Origin: an uncultured Eubacteriales bacterium
GTDB taxonomy: Bacteria > Bacillota > Clostridia > Christensenellales > UBA1242
Length of the DNA stretch: 64,000 bases
Direction: 5' to 3'
NCBI GenBank assembly: GCA_948695535.1
Contig: CAPRTS010000004.1
Location: forward strand, 1-64,000
The position numbers were made by a program, and so were the translations under genes. Numbering within the stretch: position 1 is the stretch's first letter; every line of letters starts with the position of its first letter. The notes below the pieces were generated by a model. The model saw only the letters and a program-made list of their open reading frames with translations. It searched no databases and was not told the DNA's origin. Shown in pieces: positions 47,779-55,792 of the stretch.

Positions 47779-48801
47779 ATGGGTTTACTGAAAAATATTG
47801 AATGGAAAGATAATTCCAACAACACGCTGGTTCATAAGTTGGACATGAAAAACGATTACATTTCCAAAGGGTCGGTTTTAACCGTGCGTGACGGCCAAGT
47901 AGCGGTCTTTGCCACCGAAGGTAAAATGGCCGACGTGTTTTTACCTGGTCGTTACAAATTGGATACCAAAAGTATTCCCATTATAACTAAGTTGATGTCC
48001 TGGAAGTATGGTTTCCAAAATCCGTTCCGCAGTGACGTTTATTTTGTTTCAACCAAGCAATTTACTAACCAAAAATGGGGCACGCCTAATCCAATTACTA
48101 TTCGTGACCAAGAATACGGGGCGGTGCGTGTGCGTGGTTTCGGTACTTACGGTTTCCGTGTACAAGATGCTTACGTGTTCCTAACTGAACTGTCGGGCTC
48201 GAAGTACGCTTTTACTACGGAAGAAATTGCTGACTATCTGCGCAGTATTGTGGTTAGTGGTATTACCGACGCTATTGGTGAAAGTAAGTTGTCAATTTTG
48301 GATTTTGCTGCGAACTTAGAAGAATTGGGACAGGCCGTCCAACAAAGTTTGACCAAGACATTCAGCACCTTAGGTTTAGAACTGACCCGTTTTACTTTTG
48401 AAAATTTTTCGTTACCCGAAGAACTGGAAAAAGCTTTGGACAAAAACGCAGCGGCGATGATGCGTCGTAACACGACTGACATTGAAATGCGCTTGGCGCA
48501 AGCCGAAGCCTTGAAAGAGGCCGCGAAGAACCCGGGCATGGCGGGCTCAATGTTGGGGGCGGGGATTGGCATGGGTATGGGTGCCAATATGGGACGTATG
48601 TTCGGTCAAATCAGTGACCCTGCGTACACTAATCATAACGCACAACGTTTTTGTCCCGAGTGCGGTGCAACGGTTGGTGCCAAAGCCAAATTTTGTGTGA
48701 TGTGTGGTGCCAAAATGGCTGCAGTGAATACTTGCGGAAAGTGTGGAGCAACGGTCAAGCCGGGGTCAAAATTTTGCCCCGAATGTGGCAATAAATTGTA
48801 A
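47779..48801 (+). CDS. SPFH-domain protein with C-terminal double zinc ribbon (YdjI-like)
   Basis: A 340-residue protein. Residues ~20-240 form an SPFH/band-7-like 'virion core' domain (SKGSVLTVRDGQVAVF, VFLPGRYKLDTKSIPII, VRVRGFGTYGFRVQD). A Met/Gly-rich linker (about 250-280) leads to a double zinc ribbon with CPECG, CVMCG, CGKCG and CPECG. This matches Bacillus YdjI, which works with PspA-type and zinc-ribbon partners in membrane-stress or microdomain complexes. The next gene is a zinc-ribbon protein, as in ydj-type loci. Start ATG 47779 has no SD; TTGCTT-17-TAAGTA is a weak leaderless-type promoter. Confidence 0.8.
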   Translation: MGLLKNIEWKDNSNNTLVHKLDMKNDYISKGSVLTVRDGQVAVFATEGKMADVFLPGRYKLDTKSIPIITKLMSWKYGFQNPFRSDVYFVSTKQFTNQKWGTPNPITIRDQEYGAVRVRGFGTYGFRVQDAYVFLTELSGSKYAFTTEEIADYLRSIVVSGITDAIGESKLSILDFAANLEELGQAVQQSLTKTFSTLGLELTRFTFENFSLPEELEKALDKNAAAMMRRNTTDIEMRLAQAEALKEAAKNPGMAGSMLGAGIGMGMGANMGRMFGQISDPAYTNHNAQRFCPECGATVGAKAKFCVMCGAKMAAVNTCGKCGATVKPGSKFCPECGNKL

Positions 48802-48806
48802 GGCAG

Positions 48807-49862
48807 ATGGCAGAAAAAGAACAAAAAACGTACAGTAAAAAATGTGTGACCTGTGGCGGTGACTTAGTTTTTAATCCCAAAAAGCAAGTGTTGCAATGTG
48901 TGCAATGCGGTAATGCTGTGCCGGTGAGAACTACACTAACGACCGAAAAGTCATTTGAAAACTTGCTGCGTAATGCACCCCAATGGCAAAAAGATACGGT
49001 AGTTTATCGTTGTGAACACTGTGGTGCCAAAGCGGTGATCAGCCGTAACGACTTGGCTAAACGTTGCGATTACTGCGGGGCAACTAATATTATTAAGGTT
49101 GAAGACTTACCGGGAATTCGCCCTGATACAGTCGCGGTATTCAAAATTACCAAAGATGAAGCCGTGGCCAAAGCACGTGGTTGGCTGAGCCGACGTTTCT
49201 TCGCGCCTCGGTGGTATAAAAAGTCCGCCCGTGCTAAAAATATGCACGGTATTTATTATCCAGCATTTACTTTTGACGCCCAAACTTTCAGTAATTACCG
49301 CGGCGTACAAATTGAAACACACACCAATACCTATTACGTAGACGGTAAGCCGGTTACCCGTACGTATACTACTTCGCATCCGGTAACGGGGCAATTAGCC
49401 AAAGTGTTTGACGACATTTTAATCCCCGCAGCAACAACAGTTGATAGCGGTATTTTGTCAAAACTACAACCTTTTCAGACCAACGAAGCAGTGGCTTATC
49501 AAAAGGAATTATTGCTGGGTTATACGGCCGGTCATTATACCCAAGATGCCCAGCAATGTTGGTTTACGGCAAAACAACGTATGGGAGAACAAATTAAAGC
49601 CGAAATCCTGGACCGTTATGATGGTGATGTTGTCGATTTAGTGATTGATACCAACGTCAGTAACATAACTTATAAATACGTCTTATTGCCACTTTATGTG
49701 GGGCACAGTGAGTACAACAACAAAAAGTACGAGCTGTACGTTAACGGTCAAACGGGGAAGGCTTACGGCAAGACGCCAGTTTCGCCATGGAAAGTGCTGT
49801 TGGTGACGGCCTTAGGCTTGGCAGCGGTGGTGGGTGCGTTTTTGCTTGCTATGGTTTTATAA
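48807..49862 (+). CDS. zinc-ribbon protein with C-terminal membrane anchor
   Basis: A 351-residue protein. Two N-terminal zinc ribbons are visible: CVTCGGDL...CVQCGN (residues ~12-31) and CEHCGAKA...CDYCGA (residues ~69-91), the TFIIB-type pattern. A mixed alpha/beta region then includes IYYPAFTFDAQTFSNYRG and an Asp/Val-rich segment. The C-terminus is one transmembrane helix (WKVLLVTALGLAAVVGAFLLAMVL), so the ribbons face the cytoplasm. Proteins of this layout accompany YdjI-like SPFH proteins. It starts 5 bp after the SPFH stop with AAGG upstream. The biochemical role is not known. Confidence 0.7.
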   Translation: MAEKEQKTYSKKCVTCGGDLVFNPKKQVLQCVQCGNAVPVRTTLTTEKSFENLLRNAPQWQKDTVVYRCEHCGAKAVISRNDLAKRCDYCGATNIIKVEDLPGIRPDTVAVFKITKDEAVAKARGWLSRRFFAPRWYKKSARAKNMHGIYYPAFTFDAQTFSNYRGVQIETHTNTYYVDGKPVTRTYTTSHPVTGQLAKVFDDILIPAATTVDSGILSKLQPFQTNEAVAYQKELLLGYTAGHYTQDAQQCWFTAKQRMGEQIKAEILDRYDGDVVDLVIDTNVSNITYKYVLLPLYVGHSEYNNKKYELYVNGQTGKAYGKTPVSPWKVLLVTALGLAAVVGAFLLAMVL

Positions 49863-49874
49863 TCCGGGTACAAT
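49846..49874 (+). promoter_or_regulatory. promoter of the 49890 membrane gene
   Basis: TTGCTA at 49846-49851, 17 bp, TACAAT at 49869-49874. Expected +1 is about 49881, so the leader is about 9 nt and begins within the AAAGGAG Shine-Dalgarno (49878-49884). Confidence 0.5.
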
Positions 49875-49889
49875 AATAAAGGAGATAAT

Positions 49890-50333
49890 ATGGATAAAAA
49901 AATATTGTTAAGGTTAATTGTGCCAACGGTACTGCTGGCTGTTGCGATAATCTCTTTATTAATGGTAATTCCGGCTACGGCGACGTATTTTACGTGGTTT
50001 TCGTGGGCGTGGGTGGTGACGATTATTGCGGGCGCGTTGGGGCTGCGTTATTTATTGGCCGGTATCTTTGGTCACGGCGATGCCGTCGTACGCAAAGCCA
50101 ATTTGTGGTTTGGGGCGTTATTCTTAGTAGTAACCTTATTTTGTTTAACTTGGGCAATTGCGGTACCTAAGGACTGGATCGCACCATTAGTTGCGATCAT
50201 TATTACCGGGGCGTTGTTTCTGGGGGTGGTGTTTACCGGCGGTCGTAAATGGGACGCGGGGGACAATCAAAAGGCTGGCTACCAAAATTATCACCAACGT
50301 AAGGCCGCGGCCGAAAAGGAACACCAATCTTGA
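49890..50333 (+). CDS. four-helix membrane protein, unknown
   Basis: A 147-residue protein with four predicted transmembrane helices (about 7-28, 34-58, 70-90 and 96-115) and a polar, basic C-terminal tail ending in KEHQS. The ATG has AAAGGAG 5 nt upstream. It follows the SPFH/zinc-ribbon pair and may belong functionally to it, but it appears to have its own promoter. No family is recognised. Confidence 0.65.
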   Translation: MDKKILLRLIVPTVLLAVAIISLLMVIPATATYFTWFSWAWVVTIIAGALGLRYLLAGIFGHGDAVVRKANLWFGALFLVVTLFCLTWAIAVPKDWIAPLVAIIITGALFLGVVFTGGRKWDAGDNQKAGYQNYHQRKAAAEKEHQS

Positions 50334-50364
50334 CTTTTTGACCTAGGTAACGCATACTGTTACC
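50330..50364 (+). promoter_or_regulatory. tRNA-Thr promoter with inverted repeat
   Basis: TTGACT at 50330-50335 and CATACT at 50353-50358 (17-bp spacer) would start transcription about 5 nt before the mature tRNA. A perfect inverted repeat GGTAAC-N7-GTTACC spans 50346-50364 over the -10 and start site. Confidence 0.4.
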
Positions 50365-50369
50365 GATTC

Positions 50370-50445
<76 letters not shown>

Positions 50446-50459
50446 ACTCAAATTAAAAT

Positions 50460-50488
50460 TTGCTATTACGGGCAATAATTTGTATAAT
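50460..50488 (+). promoter_or_regulatory. promoter of the exported propeller-like protein gene, predicted leaderless
   Basis: TTGCTA at 50460-50465, 17 bp, TATAAT at 50483-50488 preceded by TG, then 7 nt to the ATG at 50496. No Shine-Dalgarno. Confidence 0.65.
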
Positions 50489-50495
50489 AAAGAAT

Positions 50496-52109
50496 ATGAC
50501 CAAATTGGGAACCAAAAAGATTGTTTTAATCGCGTTGGTCGCGGTGATTGCGATAAGCGGTATTATTTGGGCGATTGTCGCGTCCTTAAAGCCGACTTTC
50601 CGTTCCGGCATTGACACCGTCCCTGGGGCGTACAGTGTATCGGGTAACGGCTCGGCGGCGGTAATGGTAGATAACTATCTGTATTTTGTTGGTGGTTATA
50701 CTAAAACCAGTGAAATTAAGTACGGCGATAATGATTATTATGCCAATGGTAAAATCCCCACGGCGGGTATTTACCGGGTAGAGGTCAAAGATAACCAACC
50801 CGTGTTGAATTACGAATACGATAATACCTACGAAGACGGTGATAAGACTTTGGAATACGGCCCCGACGATCCGGAATACAACCAAATGGACAACGTGACC
50901 AAAATTACTGATTGGGAGGACGTAACTGCGAAAAAGTCCCACATCAAAGCGGTTGTCCCGAAGATTGCCGGGCACGACCAAGCCGCCATGTGGGTGTTCG
51001 GTAATAATTTGATTTATACTACGCCGCACAATTTGCTAAACAGCACCGGTGTTTTACTGTCGAACAAGTTAGACTTCTACTGTGTGAACTTGGACGGCAC
51101 CAACCACCGTTTAATTTACACTTCGGCAGCCGACGTAACGCGCAGTGACTTTACGCTGTGGGCGAACAACACTAATAATATTTATTTGTTAATTAAAGAA
51201 GGGACAACCTTGAAAAAAATTAAGGTTAGTGATAAAAAAGTTACCACCATTGCGGAAAAAGTTACCGCTGCGGCATTCCCAACGGCAACCCAGTACCGTA
51301 CCAACGCCAATAACGAACGACTGGCCGAAATTTACGGTGGGGTGATGAGTTACGTTTATTACACGACCGACCGTGATACCGCCAACCAAACGGGCAGTGG
51401 TAACGGCAATTTAATGTACCGTTACGCGATAGCGGACAATGCCGACGCCGAATTGATTGGCGACCAAACTACCGACGAAACCAGTATTACCTATACGCCG
51501 GTGGTGGTGACGCCGTTCGGTACCGACAACGCGCAATTTGTCTATACTACCAAAGAAACCCGGAGTGGTACTGAATTTGCGGCGACTAAATACTGCGTAG
51601 CCACCAGTGATGGTAATTTGACTACCAAAGCCGACTTTGACGCGTTAACGGGGGTGAACCTAGCCGGTTCGGGCAGCACAATTAAAATTTACGCGAATGG
51701 TTTTTACACTGTGGACGAAACCTTGTGGCGTTACGATTTAGGCTACGTCAATCAAGATCGCGGTAAAAGTATTACTAATCAAACCAATCTCGGCCGTACG
51801 GGGGTCAGCAACGTTTTTGCCGTGATGGGTAATACGGTCTATTATCAAACTTCATCGTCAGCGGTGGTAATTACCTTTGCGGCGAACGGTACTACGTCCG
51901 GCAGTGGCACTACGATTAACCTGACAGCCACCACGGACGATGATACCGGTACCACCAGCACGGAATCGGCGTTACCGTTGTCGGCACTGTATCAAGCCTA
52001 CGCGGACGGCGGAGCGGCGGGTAATAATTTGGTATTCCTTTACGATAACGGGCAATTAAAATTATATTCGGCAGTAACCACGGATGTCTACGCTTACTTG
52101 CGTCGTTAA
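50496..52109 (+). CDS. membrane-anchored extracytoplasmic protein, propeller-like
   Basis: A 537-residue protein with a basic N-terminus and one transmembrane helix (residues ~9-27, IVLIALVAVIAISGIIWAIVA). The rest is outside the cell. Recurrent blocks such as DNYLYFVGGY, GIYRVEV, FYCVNLDGTNHRLIY and NTVYYQTSS have the Tyr/Asp-rich strand pattern of beta-propellers of the DUF5050 / 'prolow-density receptor-like' type. A Thr/Ser/Gly-rich stretch near residues 470-500 may be a linker. The start is fixed by the promoter; a TTG at 50460 lies in the -35. Function unknown, possibly surface sensing or binding. Confidence 0.65.
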   Translation: MTKLGTKKIVLIALVAVIAISGIIWAIVASLKPTFRSGIDTVPGAYSVSGNGSAAVMVDNYLYFVGGYTKTSEIKYGDNDYYANGKIPTAGIYRVEVKDNQPVLNYEYDNTYEDGDKTLEYGPDDPEYNQMDNVTKITDWEDVTAKKSHIKAVVPKIAGHDQAAMWVFGNNLIYTTPHNLLNSTGVLLSNKLDFYCVNLDGTNHRLIYTSAADVTRSDFTLWANNTNNIYLLIKEGTTLKKIKVSDKKVTTIAEKVTAAAFPTATQYRTNANNERLAEIYGGVMSYVYYTTDRDTANQTGSGNGNLMYRYAIADNADAELIGDQTTDETSITYTPVVVTPFGTDNAQFVYTTKETRSGTEFAATKYCVATSDGNLTTKADFDALTGVNLAGSGSTIKIYANGFYTVDETLWRYDLGYVNQDRGKSITNQTNLGRTGVSNVFAVMGNTVYYQTSSSAVVITFAANGTTSGSGTTINLTATTDDDTGTTSTESALPLSALYQAYADGGAAGNNLVFLYDNGQLKLYSAVTTDVYAYLRR

Positions 52110-52146
52110 AAGACGAAAAGATTGTGAAAAAAAGCAAAAAAATTGT

Positions 52147-52173
52147 TTGACAGTGTATTTTGCGTATTATAAA
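52147..52173 (+). promoter_or_regulatory. promoter of the small two-helix membrane protein gene
   Basis: A consensus TTGACA at 52147-52152 with TATAAA at 52168-52173 (15 bp spacer; TATTAT and TATAGT nearby are alternatives). The gene has a real leader and a good SD, unlike its neighbours. Confidence 0.5.
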
Positions 52174-52215
52174 ATTGTTATAGTTAATAATAACTAAAAG
52201 GAGAAAATTAAAAAA

Positions 52216-52539
52216 ATGAATTTCATTAAAAATTTACTAGCAGATGATCTTGGTGCAGGTACGGGATTGTCAAGTGCTAATGATGCAATTAAAGGTATCG
52301 CCAAACAGATTAACACCATTGCATCGACGATTTTTGGGGTTTTGATTATTGGCATGGTTGGGGTCGCGGTTTATTTAGCGTTCAAAATGTTTACCGCCAG
52401 CACCGAAGATAAACGTAAAAATGCGAAAGGTCAAATGATTTACGCGATCATTGGGGTCGTGGTGTTGATTATTTTCTTAATCTTAACGCCCGTTATCACC
52501 AATGCGATTAATCAAGCGATGACTAATACTACTAAATAA
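52216..52539 (+). CDS. small two-helix membrane protein, TrbC/VirB2-pilin-like
   Basis: A 107-residue protein. The N-terminal third is soluble and small-residue-rich (DDLGAGTGLSSANDAIKGIAK). It is followed by two transmembrane helices (about 37-60 and 75-97) joined by the short basic loop KMFTASTEDKRKNAKGQ. This hydrophobicity pattern and length match TrbC/VirB2-type pilins of conjugation systems, but no conjugation gene is nearby, so the assignment is by shape only. AAAAGGAG precedes the ATG by 12 nt. A consensus -35 and a strong terminator suggest an abundantly made, single-gene transcript. Confidence 0.55.
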   Translation: MNFIKNLLADDLGAGTGLSSANDAIKGIAKQINTIASTIFGVLIIGMVGVAVYLAFKMFTASTEDKRKNAKGQMIYAIIGVVVLIIFLILTPVITNAINQAMTNTTK

Positions 52540-52561
52540 ATAATTGCGTTACAAAAATTAC

Positions 52562-52592
52562 AAAAAAACACGGTCGCACACCGTGTTTTTTT
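52562..52592 (+). terminator. strong, near-symmetric terminator after the pilin-like gene
   Basis: ACACGGT at 52568-52574 pairs with ACCGTGT at 52580-52586 around the loop CGCAC, flanked by seven A before and seven T after. It works on the plus strand and could act in both directions. The galU start lies 18 nt beyond. Confidence 0.9.
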
Positions 52593-52609
52593 GTGGCATA
52601 TATAACGCC

Positions 52610-53344
52610 ATGCCAACCATTACCAAAGCGGTAATTACCGCGGGCGGGTACGCCACCCGTTTTTTACCAATTACCAAAGCCGTGCCCAAAGAAATGTTAC
52701 CATTAGGTGACCGGCCGGTAATTCATTACATTTTACAAGAATTGGCCACGGCCGGCATTACCGATGTGTTAATTTTAATTGGCCGAGGACGGGAAAGTTT
52801 ATTAAATTATTTGGACAAAAACTACGAAGTTGATGATTATTTGCACAAACGCGGTCAAAGTACCGCCACCAATTTTTTTGGCGAGTTAAACATTTATTAT
52901 CGTCGGGTACCATTACCGCAAGGCGTGGCCGATTGTGTGCGCCACGCGCGCAGTTTTGTTGGTGACGACCCGTTTGTGTTGGCGTATTGTGACGATGTGT
53001 TTTTTGGTGGTAACCCTACGCGCGAATTGGTAACAGCGTACGCGCAAAACGGGCAACCCGGTGTAGTGGCGGCGACGGTGCCGGCGGCGGACGCCCACCA
53101 GTACGGCATTATTGGCCCGGACGGCGTAATCGTGGAAAAGCCGACCCAGCCACAAAGTAATTTGGCGGTGGTCGGGCGGTATTTATTGCCACCGCATTTT
53201 TGCGATACCTTAGGTGACGATATGATTGCGGCGTTAAACGCGTTACAGCCGAAAAACACGGTGGTCACCACCGCTCGGCGTTTTGACACCGGTAATAAAA
53301 ACGGTTTCTTTCAAGCGTTCAAATACATCATGTCGCAAAATTGA
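52610..53344 (+). CDS. galU: UTP-glucose-1-phosphate uridylyltransferase (short form)
   Basis: A 244-residue nucleotidyltransferase making UDP-glucose for surface glycans and glycolipids. The N-terminal signature GGYATRFLPITKAVPKEMLPL, then VIHYILQELATAGI, FVLAYCDDVFF and YGIIGPDGVIVEKP are GalU motifs. At 244 residues it is about 40-50 shorter than typical GalU, lacking part of the middle and the C-terminus. ATG 52610 is 5 nt after a TATATA and has no SD. It could supply the GT2 enzymes near 4-7 kb. The 3' end overlaps recO by 34 bp. Confidence 0.87.
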   Translation: MPTITKAVITAGGYATRFLPITKAVPKEMLPLGDRPVIHYILQELATAGITDVLILIGRGRESLLNYLDKNYEVDDYLHKRGQSTATNFFGELNIYYRRVPLPQGVADCVRHARSFVGDDPFVLAYCDDVFFGGNPTRELVTAYAQNGQPGVVAATVPAADAHQYGIIGPDGVIVEKPTQPQSNLAVVGRYLLPPHFCDTLGDDMIAALNALQPKNTVVTTARRFDTGNKNGFFQAFKYIMSQN

Positions 53345-53874
53345 ATTTGGTAATCTACGTTGGCGATAAAGGCTTGGACAATTTGGCGTACCAAGGTTTT
53401 ACCTTGGCTGTGGGTCAGTTTAGCGGAGTCATAATGCAAATCCAGTTCGTAACCCAATAAGTGTAATAAGGTGCCAAAAAATTCGATAAAAATGGGGTAG
53501 CAACTTTTATCCGTCGTGGCCAAGTCGCTGATGGCGTTGACGGCGGCCACCAAGGCGGCCGGGGCTTGTTCGACGAATTCCAAATGCAATAACGCGTCGG
53601 CAATTCCGCAGGCCAAGTAGTAGCGGTTCAAATCTTTGGTTAGTCCGTACGGTGCGGTCAGTACGTTAATGCCGGTGATCGCCGAGCCACTGCCGGTGAA
53701 CTCCGCCACAGTGAACAGTCCGCAACTGCTGGCTAATTTAGCCTTTGGACGGTATACGCCTTTCAAATTAAACCACTTGATCCCGCCCGCGGTAAAAATT
53801 GCCAAACGAGCGTCGTAATCGCCGTAACGTACGCTTTTAATTATCACTCCCAATTCGACAAAACTTTCCCGCAT
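53311..53874 (-). CDS. recO: DNA repair protein RecO, C-terminally short
   Basis: A 187-residue RecO-like protein. The N-terminal OB fold is clear (LGVIIKSVRYGDYDARLAIFT, then FNLKGVYRPKAKLA). A helical domain follows (YYLACGIADALLHLEFVEQAPAA, FFGTLLHLLGYELDL). RecO loads RecA on SSB-coated DNA with RecR. It is about 50-60 residues shorter than Bacillus RecO and lacks the cysteine cluster. The gene is divergent from a YqzL-like mini-gene, its usual upstream neighbour in Bacillota, which supports the call. Confidence 0.8.
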   Translation of the reverse strand: MRESFVELGVIIKSVRYGDYDARLAIFTAGGIKWFNLKGVYRPKAKLASSCGLFTVAEFTGSGSAITGINVLTAPYGLTKDLNRYYLACGIADALLHLEFVEQAPAALVAAVNAISDLATTDKSCYPIFIEFFGTLLHLLGYELDLHYDSAKLTHSQGKTLVRQIVQAFIANVDYQIQFCDMMYLNA

Positions 53875-53905
53875 ACAATCGCAGTTTAACGCAAATAATA
53901 AGGGT

Positions 53906-54001
53906 ATGGAACTAAAAAATACTTTATGGCAACTGTTTGAACTGACGGGTGAAATTGGGTATTACAATCTTTACATTGCGTTGGACGAAAAAAAGCGTTA
54001 A
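53906..54001 (+). CDS. yqzL: YqzL-like mini-protein (31 aa)
   Basis: A 31-residue ORF, MELKNTLWQLFELTGEIGYY followed by NLYIALDEKKR. It matches the YqzL pattern (WxLFxxTGxIxxYLLYxxLE), a tiny conserved protein encoded just upstream of recO in Bacillota. Here recO is next to it but divergent. AAGGG lies just before ATG. It is followed 9 bp later by lepA. Function of YqzL is unknown. Confidence 0.75.
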   Translation: MELKNTLWQLFELTGEIGYYNLYIALDEKKR

Positions 54002-54004
54002 CCT
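53976..54004 (+). promoter_or_regulatory. possible lepA promoter, leaderless type
   Basis: TTGCGT at 53976-53981, 17 bp, TAACCT at 53999-54004, then 6 nt to the GTG at 54011. The -10 matches only at T1, A2 and T6, but the spacing repeats the pattern seen at other genes. No SD precedes lepA. Confidence 0.35.
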
Positions 54005-54010
54005 ATAAGC

Positions 54011-55792
54011 GTGAAACACACGCGGAATTTTTGCATCGTTGCCCATATCGACCATGGCAAATCGACTTTGGCCGACCGCTTGTTGGAAATTACGCATACC
54101 GTCGCCCCACGCGATATGTCCGCCCAATTATTGGATAGCATGGAATTGGAACGTGAACGTGGCATTACTATTAAATTGACGCCCACCCGCATGCATTATA
54201 CTTACCGGGGCGAAGAATACATTTTGAACTTAATCGACACCCCCGGGCACGTGGATTTCACTTACGAAGTGTCACGTTCATTAAAGGCTTGCGAAGGGGC
54301 AATTTTAATTGTTGATGCAACCCAGGGGATTGAGGCGCAAACCTTGTCGAACGCGTACTTGGCGTTGGATAACGGCTTAGAAATCATTCCTGTTTTGAAT
54401 AAGGTTGATTTGCCCGCCGCCAATGTTGAACAAGTGCGCGCGGATATTGAACAAGTGATTGGCATTCCGGCCGGCTTGGCACCCGCAATTTCGGCTAAGA
54501 CGGGTTTGAATGTTGAACAAGTGTTAGAGCAAGTGATTGAACTGTTGCCCGCACCCGTGGGCGATCCTGACGCGCCGTTAAAGGCGTTACTGTTCGATTG
54601 CTACTACAACAATTTCTTGGGGGCGGTGTGTTTGGTGCGTGTCTTTGACGGTAGGGTTAAAGTTGGTGACCGTATTAAAATGTTGGCGACAAATAAAGAG
54701 TTTGAAGTCACCGAAGTCGGGGTCTTCACGCCTAAACAAACTCCAATTGCTGAGTTAACGGTTGGCGACGTCGGTTACATTTGTGCCAGCATAAAGACGG
54801 TGAACGAAATTAAGATTGGCGACACGATTACCGAAGCCGCACGCCCGTGTGTGGCGTTACCGGGTTACAAGGAAGTTTTACCCGTGGTCTTTACTGGCAT
54901 TTATCCCGTCGCGGGGGACAAGTACGGCGAATTGAAAGACGCGTTAGATAAACTGAAACTGAACGACGCCAGTTTGGAATTTACCAAGGAAACCAGCACC
55001 GCGTTGGGCTTTGGTTTCCGTGTGGGTTTCTTGGGATTATTGCACATGGAAATTATCACCGAACGACTAGAACGCGAATTCAATTTGGACATTATTACTA
55101 CTGCACCCAGTGTTAATTATATCGTTCACAAAACGGACGGCACCGTGGTGCACGTTGCGAACCCCAGCAATTTGCCCAAGGCTGCCGATATTGATTATTT
55201 TGAAGAACCAATTGTTAATTTACAGATGTGGACACCGCCCGAATACATTGGCCCGTTAATGGATCTGGCGACCGAAAAACGCGGAGAGTTTATTACTATG
55301 CAACATTTAGACGACCGACGTACGACGTTGAATTTCCGTATCCCCTTAAACGAAATTGTATACGATTTTTTTGACCGTTTGAAAAGTTGCAGTCGCGGTT
55401 ACGCCAGTTTAGATTACGAACCAGCAGGTTACGTGCGTGCGAAACTGGTGAAGTTGGATATTTTGTTAAACGGTAAAGTTTGTGATGCGTTGTCAATTAT
55501 CGTGCACGAAGATGCCGCGTATAAAAAAGGTAAAGCGTTAACGGAAAAATTAAAAGAAGTCATTCCCAGACAAATGTTCGAAGTCCCGATTCAGGCTGCG
55601 ATTGGCGGTAAGGTTATTGCCCGCGAAACGGTCAAGGCGTTGCGCAAAGACGTGTTGGCGAAATGCTACGGGGGTGACATTACCCGCAAAATGAAGTTGT
55701 TGGAAAAACAAAAAGAAGGTAAGAAAAAAATGCGCATGTTGGGCACGGTCGAAGTTCCTAGTGAAGCCTTCGTGGAGATTTTAAAAATTTAA
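54011..55792 (+). CDS. lepA: elongation factor 4 (LepA)
   Basis: A 593-residue translational GTPase that acts on stalled or mis-translocated ribosomes and in 30S biogenesis. It has [21 protein letters not shown] at the start, [29 protein letters not shown], and the LepA-specific C-terminal domain ([22 protein letters not shown]). The start is GTG. The gene follows yqzL and its stop overlaps the hemW-like ATG (TAATG), giving a lepA-hemW pair as in many Bacillota. Confidence 0.97.
   Translation: MKHTRNFCIVAHIDHGKSTLADRLLEITHTVAPRDMSAQLLDSMELERERGITIKLTPTRMHYTYRGEEYILNLIDTPGHVDFTYEVSRSLKACEGAILIVDATQGIEAQTLSNAYLALDNGLEIIPVLNKVDLPAANVEQVRADIEQVIGIPAGLAPAISAKTGLNVEQVLEQVIELLPAPVGDPDAPLKALLFDCYYNNFLGAVCLVRVFDGRVKVGDRIKMLATNKEFEVTEVGVFTPKQTPIAELTVGDVGYICASIKTVNEIKIGDTITEAARPCVALPGYKEVLPVVFTGIYPVAGDKYGELKDALDKLKLNDASLEFTKETSTALGFGFRVGFLGLLHMEIITERLEREFNLDIITTAPSVNYIVHKTDGTVVHVANPSNLPKAADIDYFEEPIVNLQMWTPPEYIGPLMDLATEKRGEFITMQHLDDRRTTLNFRIPLNEIVYDFFDRLKSCSRGYASLDYEPAGYVRAKLVKLDILLNGKVCDALSIIVHEDAAYKKGKALTEKLKEVIPRQMFEVPIQAAIGGKVIARETVKALRKDVLAKCYGGDITRKMKLLEKQKEGKKKMRMLGTVEVPSEAFVEILKI

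Noticed and set aside
54004..54009. TATAAG as the lepA -10
   Set aside because: It is one base from the GTG start, so transcription would begin inside the coding region. The weaker TAACCT five bases upstream has the right spacing.
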